A stretch of DNA of 11,038 bases from CAKRHR01 sp964423195 (GTDB taxonomy: Bacteria > Bacillota > Clostridia > Lachnospirales > Lachnospiraceae): positions 1 through 11,038 of the forward strand of contig CAYRDY010000070.1 of assembly GCA_964423195.1 (NCBI GenBank). Direction: 5' to 3'. The position numbers were made by a program, and so were the translations under genes. The first letter of the stretch is position 1; every line of letters begins with the position of its first letter. Of this stretch, positions 8,103 to 11,038 are shown in pieces. The notes under the pieces are model-generated. The model saw nothing but the letters and a program-made list of their open reading frames with translations, was not told the DNA's origin and did no database searches.

Positions 8103-9323
8103 CTACAGCACGCCCTCAAGCAGCTCAAGCTCAGGTTTTAGCCGGATCGGCTCGCCCGCCGCTCTCATGGCATTGTCCGTATCTTTGAGACCGTTACCTG
8201 TGACGATGCAGACAACCGAGGCATCGCCCGGTATCAGCCCCTGCGCAAGCGCCTTTTTGACGCCTGCCATCCCCGCCGCGCCCGCAGGCTCCGCAAACAC
8301 GCCGCAGGTTCGGCCGAGCAGGCGCATGGCATCCAGAATCTCCTCGTCCGATACATTGACCGTCAGGCCGTCGGACGCCTTGATGGCGGCGATCGCCTTG
8401 TCCGCGTTTCGCGGGACGCCCACGGCGATGCTGTCCGCCAGCGTCTTTTCCTCCATCGGCAGGCAGGGCGCGTCCTCGCTGACCGCGCGGTTGATCGGGC
8501 AACACCCCTCGGCCTGCACGCTGATGAGCCTCGGCAGCCTGTCAATAAAGCCGACCGCCAGCAGCTCCTTAAAGCCTTTCCACACGCCGCTGATGGTGCA
8601 GCCATCGCCCACGGAGACAGCCACATAATCCGGCGCCCGCCACCGCAGCTGCTCCGCGATCTCAAAGGATACCGTCTTTTTCCCCTCCAGGAGATAAGGA
8701 TTGATTGCCGCGTTGCGGTTATACCAGCCGTACTTGTCGATCGCCTCCGCGGAGAGCCTGAAAGTCTCCTCGTAATTGCCCGCTACGCTGATGACTTTGG
8801 CGCCAAAATTGAGCAGCTGAGCGACTTTCCCCCTTGGCGCTCGCTCCGGCACAAAGATCACCGTCCCAAAGCCCGCAGCCGCCGCGTTGCCGGCCAGAGA
8901 TGAGGCAGCGTTGCCGGTGGATGCGCAGGCGATGGTATCCGCGCCGGCCTCGACGGCCTTGGCCACCGCCATCGCGGATGCGCGGTCCTTCAGACTGCCC
9001 GTCGGGTTTTGCCCGTCATCCTTGATATACAGTCTTCTGACGCCGAGCTTCGCGGCCAGCCGCCTCGCCTTGTAAAGCGGCGATCCGCCCACCTGCAGCT
9101 TGTCAAACAGTGTCTCCTCCTCAATCGGAAGAAATTCCTGATAGCGCCACATGGTCTGATAGGACCTCGACTCGATCTCCCGCGGTGTCACGATCGATCG
9201 AATATAATCGTAATTATATCTAATATCGGTCAGCCCGCCGCATTTCGGGCAGACCGTCAATTCAGGCACAGCCTCCAGCCTCTCGCCGCACTTGATGCAC
9301 TTCGCGTACTTTACATTTTTCAT
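8103..9323 (-). CDS. Threonine-synthase-like PLP enzyme with N-terminal zinc ribbon
   Basis: A 406-aa fold-type II PLP enzyme. The N-terminus has a rubredoxin-like zinc ribbon (C9, C12, C25, C28), as in many bacterial/archaeal ThrC-like proteins. The PLP lysine is K112 in NPTGSLKDRAS; ASTGNAASSLAG (near 130) is the substrate/carboxylate loop, and VSVGDGCTISG near 232-242 is the phosphate-cradling glycine loop. It would be annotated threonine synthase, but no homoserine-pathway gene is nearby, and its place between another PLP enzyme and XDH suggests a beta-elimination or replacement reaction on an amino-acid product of purine breakdown (inference). The start is ATG 9323 (or the adjacent ATG 9326), behind AAAGAGGA; the reading frame stays open up to a TTG at 9386, but that part has no suitable ribosome binding site and consists of hairpin sequence. 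A real ThrC cannot be excluded. Confidence 0.85.
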   Translation of the reverse strand: MKNVKYAKCIKCGERLEAVPELTVCPKCGGLTDIRYNYDYIRSIVTPREIESRSYQTMWRYQEFLPIEEETLFDKLQVGGSPLYKARRLAAKLGVRRLYIKDDGQNPTGSLKDRASAMAVAKAVEAGADTIACASTGNAASSLAGNAAAAGFGTVIFVPERAPRGKVAQLLNFGAKVISVAGNYEETFRLSAEAIDKYGWYNRNAAINPYLLEGKKTVSFEIAEQLRWRAPDYVAVSVGDGCTISGVWKGFKELLAVGFIDRLPRLISVQAEGCCPINRAVSEDAPCLPMEEKTLADSIAVGVPRNADKAIAAIKASDGLTVNVSDEEILDAMRLLGRTCGVFAEPAGAAGMAGVKKALAQGLIPGDASVVCIVTGNGLKDTDNAMRAAGEPIRLKPELELLEGVL

Positions 9324-9335
9324 CATTTCCTCTTT

Positions 9336-9362
9336 CTTGACGCACTTTAGTGCGTCATCAAG
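9336..9362 (-). repeat. Hairpin just upstream of the threonine-synthase-like gene's ribosome binding site
   Basis: The minus-strand transcript can form a GACGCAC/GTGCGTC stem (perfect 7 bp, up to 8 if the loop is 2 nt) with loop TAAA, extended by three further pairs (CTT with AAG) past a 3-nt bulge. There is no T-tract after it, so it is not an intrinsic terminator. It ends 2-3 nt before the Shine-Dalgarno AAAGAGGA, a position where it could influence mRNA stability or translation. Confidence 0.6.
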
Positions 9363-9367
9363 GTAGA

Positions 9368-9387
9368 TTTGGAAGTTTACCTCCAAA
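9368..9387 (-). repeat. Second intercistronic hairpin
   Basis: The minus-strand transcript reads TTTGGAGG, TAAA, CTTCCAAA and pairs as an 8-bp stem (one G-U) with the same TAAA tetraloop as the hairpin at 9336-9362. It begins 12 nt after the stop codon of the 490-aa PLP gene. No T-tract follows. Together the two hairpins fill most of the 76-nt gap between the two PLP genes. Confidence 0.5.
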
Positions 9388-9399
9388 CTTTCGCTCGCC

Positions 9400-10872
9400 T
9401 CACAGTTGGCTTAAAAGCCCTGTCCGCGCATTAAATTCATCGATCAGGCCGTCGATCTGCGCCGCCTGTTTCCTGACCGCCTCCCAGGTATGCTCCGGGT
9501 CATACCAGAGGGCATCCAGCTCCTCGACCGTCCGCCCCTGCTGCTCGACCCAGGTATAATACTTGAGATTGTGCAGGCGCTTCCTGTCCACATAGGTCAG
9601 TTCCTGCAGATGGTCGGTCCTCTGCCCCAGGATATGCCTGTTGAAATCCACCGCCGCCATGGTCTCCGTATAATCGCCGTCTTTTAAGGCCAGTTCCTCG
9701 ATCCTCGACCTGTACATGGCCGCCGAATCCGTCAGCACCGTCGCGATCACGTCGTGTTCCGTCAGCTCATAATATTTTGCCATCTTGATCGCGCAGAGCA
9801 TATTCGCGATACCTGAAATGCCAAAGTCATCCAGCACTTCCGCCAGCTCCGGCGCGACGCCCTGAGCCTTTAGATATTCTCGCCCCGCCGGCTCATTGAA
9901 CAGCCTCAGAACCCTCTGCGAATCCTCGTCGTCGATGGCGATCACCATATCGGTATTCTTGACATTGTGGATCCACGGCACATGCTTGTCGCCGATCCCC
10001 TCGATGCGATGGCTCCCATAGCCATTGTTGAGCAGCGTCGGGCACTGGAGCGCCTCGCCCACGCCCAGCTTCGCCGTCGGATATTTTTCCTTCAGATAAT
10101 CTCCGGAGGCCATCGTCCCCGCGGAGCCGGAGGTAAAGACCGCGCCCGCGAATCTGTCGCCTGGCTCCCTCATCTCCTCAAAGGCGTCGGCGATGGCGCT
10201 GCCGGTCACCGTATAATGCCACAGATAATTGCCCATCTCCTCGAATTGGTTAAAGATCATCACGTCGTCACGGGTATTTTTGAGTTCCCACGTCTTGTCA
10301 AATATCTCCTTGACATTGCTCTCGCTGCCCGGCGTGGCGATCACCTCACCGGCGATCTGCGCCAGCCACTCAAAGCGCTCGCGGCTCATCCCCTCCGGCA
10401 GAATGGCGATCGAGTCGCAGGAGAGCAGCCTGGAATTGAATGCGCCGCCGCGGCAGAAATTTCCGGTCGACGGCCAGACCGCCTTGTCGGAGGTCGCGTC
10501 AAACTGTCCGGTCACGAGCCGCGGCACCAGGCAGCCGAATGAGGCGCCGACTTTGTGACAGCCTGTCGGAAACCATTTGCCGATCATGCAGATGATTTTT
10601 GCCTTCACGCCGGTCAGCGCCTCCGGCAGCACCAGGTAATTGCTCCCGCCGTAGAGACCGCCGCTCTCGCACGGCTCATTTTTCCATGTAATGCGGAACA
10701 GATTGAGCGGATCGATATCCCACAGGCCGATAGTTTTAAGTCTCTCCTTAATCTTTTCAGGGATCAGCGACGGATCACGCATCTGCGCAAATGTGGGCAC
10801 AATCACGCCGTGATCTCTGGCCCGATCAACGTTCTTTTTGAGAACTTCCTCATTTTTTATCAAATCAATCAC
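9400..10872 (-). CDS. Fold-type II PLP-dependent lyase/synthase-like enzyme, substrate unknown
   Basis: A 490-aa cytosolic PLP enzyme of the tryptophan synthase beta/cysteine synthase superfamily. The predicted Schiff-base lysine is K107 in PTGCHKVGAS, which resembles the TrpB-type GSHKIN motif. STGNF (135-139) is the substrate-binding loop, and TSGSAGTMASG (247-257) is the glycine-rich phosphate-binding loop. It is longer than O-acetylserine sulfhydrylase (about 310) and YgeX (about 400), with an N-terminal extension of about 65 residues and a long C-terminal part. I cannot assign a reaction; 2,3-elimination or replacement on an amino acid is the family norm. The start is a GTG at 10872, 8 nt after a GGGAGG site. 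The frame is open for 45 more codons to an ATG at 11007, but that part is repeat sequence and has no good ribosome binding site. It is the first gene of the visible operon, 76 nt before the next PLP gene. Confidence 0.85.
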   Translation of the reverse strand: MIDLIKNEEVLKKNVDRARDHGVIVPTFAQMRDPSLIPEKIKERLKTIGLWDIDPLNLFRITWKNEPCESGGLYGGSNYLVLPEALTGVKAKIICMIGKWFPTGCHKVGASFGCLVPRLVTGQFDATSDKAVWPSTGNFCRGGAFNSRLLSCDSIAILPEGMSRERFEWLAQIAGEVIATPGSESNVKEIFDKTWELKNTRDDVMIFNQFEEMGNYLWHYTVTGSAIADAFEEMREPGDRFAGAVFTSGSAGTMASGDYLKEKYPTAKLGVGEALQCPTLLNNGYGSHRIEGIGDKHVPWIHNVKNTDMVIAIDDEDSQRVLRLFNEPAGREYLKAQGVAPELAEVLDDFGISGIANMLCAIKMAKYYELTEHDVIATVLTDSAAMYRSRIEELALKDGDYTETMAAVDFNRHILGQRTDHLQELTYVDRKRLHNLKYYTWVEQQGRTVEELDALWYDPEHTWEAVRKQAAQIDGLIDEFNARTGLLSQL

Positions 10873-10880
10873 ATTGAAAA

Positions 10881-10886
10881 CCTCCC
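10881..10886 (-). promoter_or_regulatory. Shine-Dalgarno site setting the GTG start of the 490-aa PLP gene
   Basis: GGGAGG on the minus strand is 8 nt before GTG 10872. It also lies 4-5 nt before an out-of-frame ATG (10876-10874) that runs immediately into TGA, giving a one-codon ATG-TGA overlapping the true start. The strength and spacing of the site argue against the upstream ATG at 11007. Confidence 0.7.
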
Positions 10887-10936
10887 GTCTTCCCTCAGTC
10901 TTCGGGCGTTCGCCCTGCGAATATTTTGCCTGTTCA

Positions 10937-11030
10937 CTAAGCTCGTCGTTCGCCTCCGCCTCCGTCTCGCTAAGGGCCCAGGCATAACTCGCACTAAGTT
11001 CGCGCATCGCTTCCGCTCGTGCTCACTAAG
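10937..11030 (-). repeat. Degenerate CTTAG-type short repeats upstream of the operon
   Basis: On the minus strand the core CTTAG(T/C)G occurs four times, with plus-strand CTAAG starts at 10937, 10970, 10994 and 11026, spaced 33, 24 and 32 bases. Each copy is followed by purine-rich GAG/GCG-containing sequence. Three copies fall in the same frame of an open stretch and would read as repeated Leu-Ser plus Glu/Ala-rich peptide, which is probably fortuitous. The array may continue past the right edge. I recall similar short dispersed repeats between genes in Lachnospiraceae, but this was not checked. No clear -35/-10 promoter could be picked out among the repeats. Confidence 0.5.
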
Positions 11031-11038
11031 TGCTCATA

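Noticed and set aside
9324..9386. Extension of the threonine-synthase-like protein from TTG 9386
   Set aside because: It is made of two intercistronic hairpins, has only a weak distant GAGG upstream, and the zinc-ribbon domain starts naturally at ATG 9323 with AAAGAGGA upstream.
9336..9387. Intercistronic hairpins as a transcription terminator between the PLP genes
   Set aside because: Neither stem is followed by a T-tract on the transcribed strand.
10873..11007. 45-codon N-terminal extension of the 490-aa PLP enzyme from ATG 11007
   Set aside because: The extension is encoded by short repeats, lacks a good ribosome binding site, and a GGGAGG site ideally precedes GTG 10872.
1..11038. CRISPR array, tRNA/rRNA, insertion sequence, toxin-antitoxin or phage defence genes
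   Set aside because: No regularly spaced identical repeats, RNA gene folds, transposase motifs or defence-type domains were seen on either strand.

Overview
The window looks like a chromosomal segment from an anaerobic, probably gut-associated Clostridia (Lachnospiraceae-like) bacterium. The evidence is the strong GGAGG-type ribosome binding sites, GTG starts, GC-rich coding sequence with AT-richer intergenic stretches, and a gene set typical of anaerobic Firmicutes with selenium-dependent molybdenum hydroxylases. The taxonomic call is inferred from style and content; no rRNA or other marker gene is present.

Layout: all six intact genes lie on the minus strand and are read right to left as one tightly spaced block. 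From the right edge: a region of degenerate CTTAG-type repeats (about 10937-11030); a 490-aa fold-type II PLP enzyme with a TrpB-like His-Lys motif (9400-10872); a 76-nt gap with two hairpins; a threonine-synthase-like PLP enzyme with an N-terminal zinc ribbon (8103-9323); a fused [2Fe-2S]/molybdenum selenium-dependent-type xanthine dehydrogenase (5516-8068); the aminohydrolase SsnA (4141-5472); the large multidomain flavin/iron-sulfur protein YgfK (969-4118); and a RidA enamine/imine deaminase (572-949). Gaps between genes are 76, 34, 43, 22 and 19 nt, so a polycistronic operon is likely. Its promoter is not identified and may lie beyond the right edge. Left of ridA the sequence becomes AT-richer and holds a decayed MATE-family transporter (206-569) and a strong plus-strand terminator hairpin (72-112) that probably ends a convergent gene just outside the window.

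How it may work together: XDH, SsnA and YgfK are the conserved core of the selenium-linked purine catabolic cluster known from E. coli (xdhD-ssnA-ygfK region) and many Clostridia. XDH handles purine hydroxylation but has no FAD module. YgfK carries FAD, NAD(P)H and Fe-S modules together with a dihydroorotate/dihydropyrimidine-dehydrogenase-like domain, so it could exchange electrons with XDH or reduce a purine ring. SsnA is a metal-dependent amidohydrolase that could deaminate or open a ring. The two PLP enzymes could then degrade a small amino-acid-like product, where E. coli has the diaminopropionate ammonia-lyase YgeX, and RidA would clear the reactive enamine/imine they release. The individual families are well supported. 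The pathway order and the role of the two PLP enzymes are inference and are the most interesting open point of the window.
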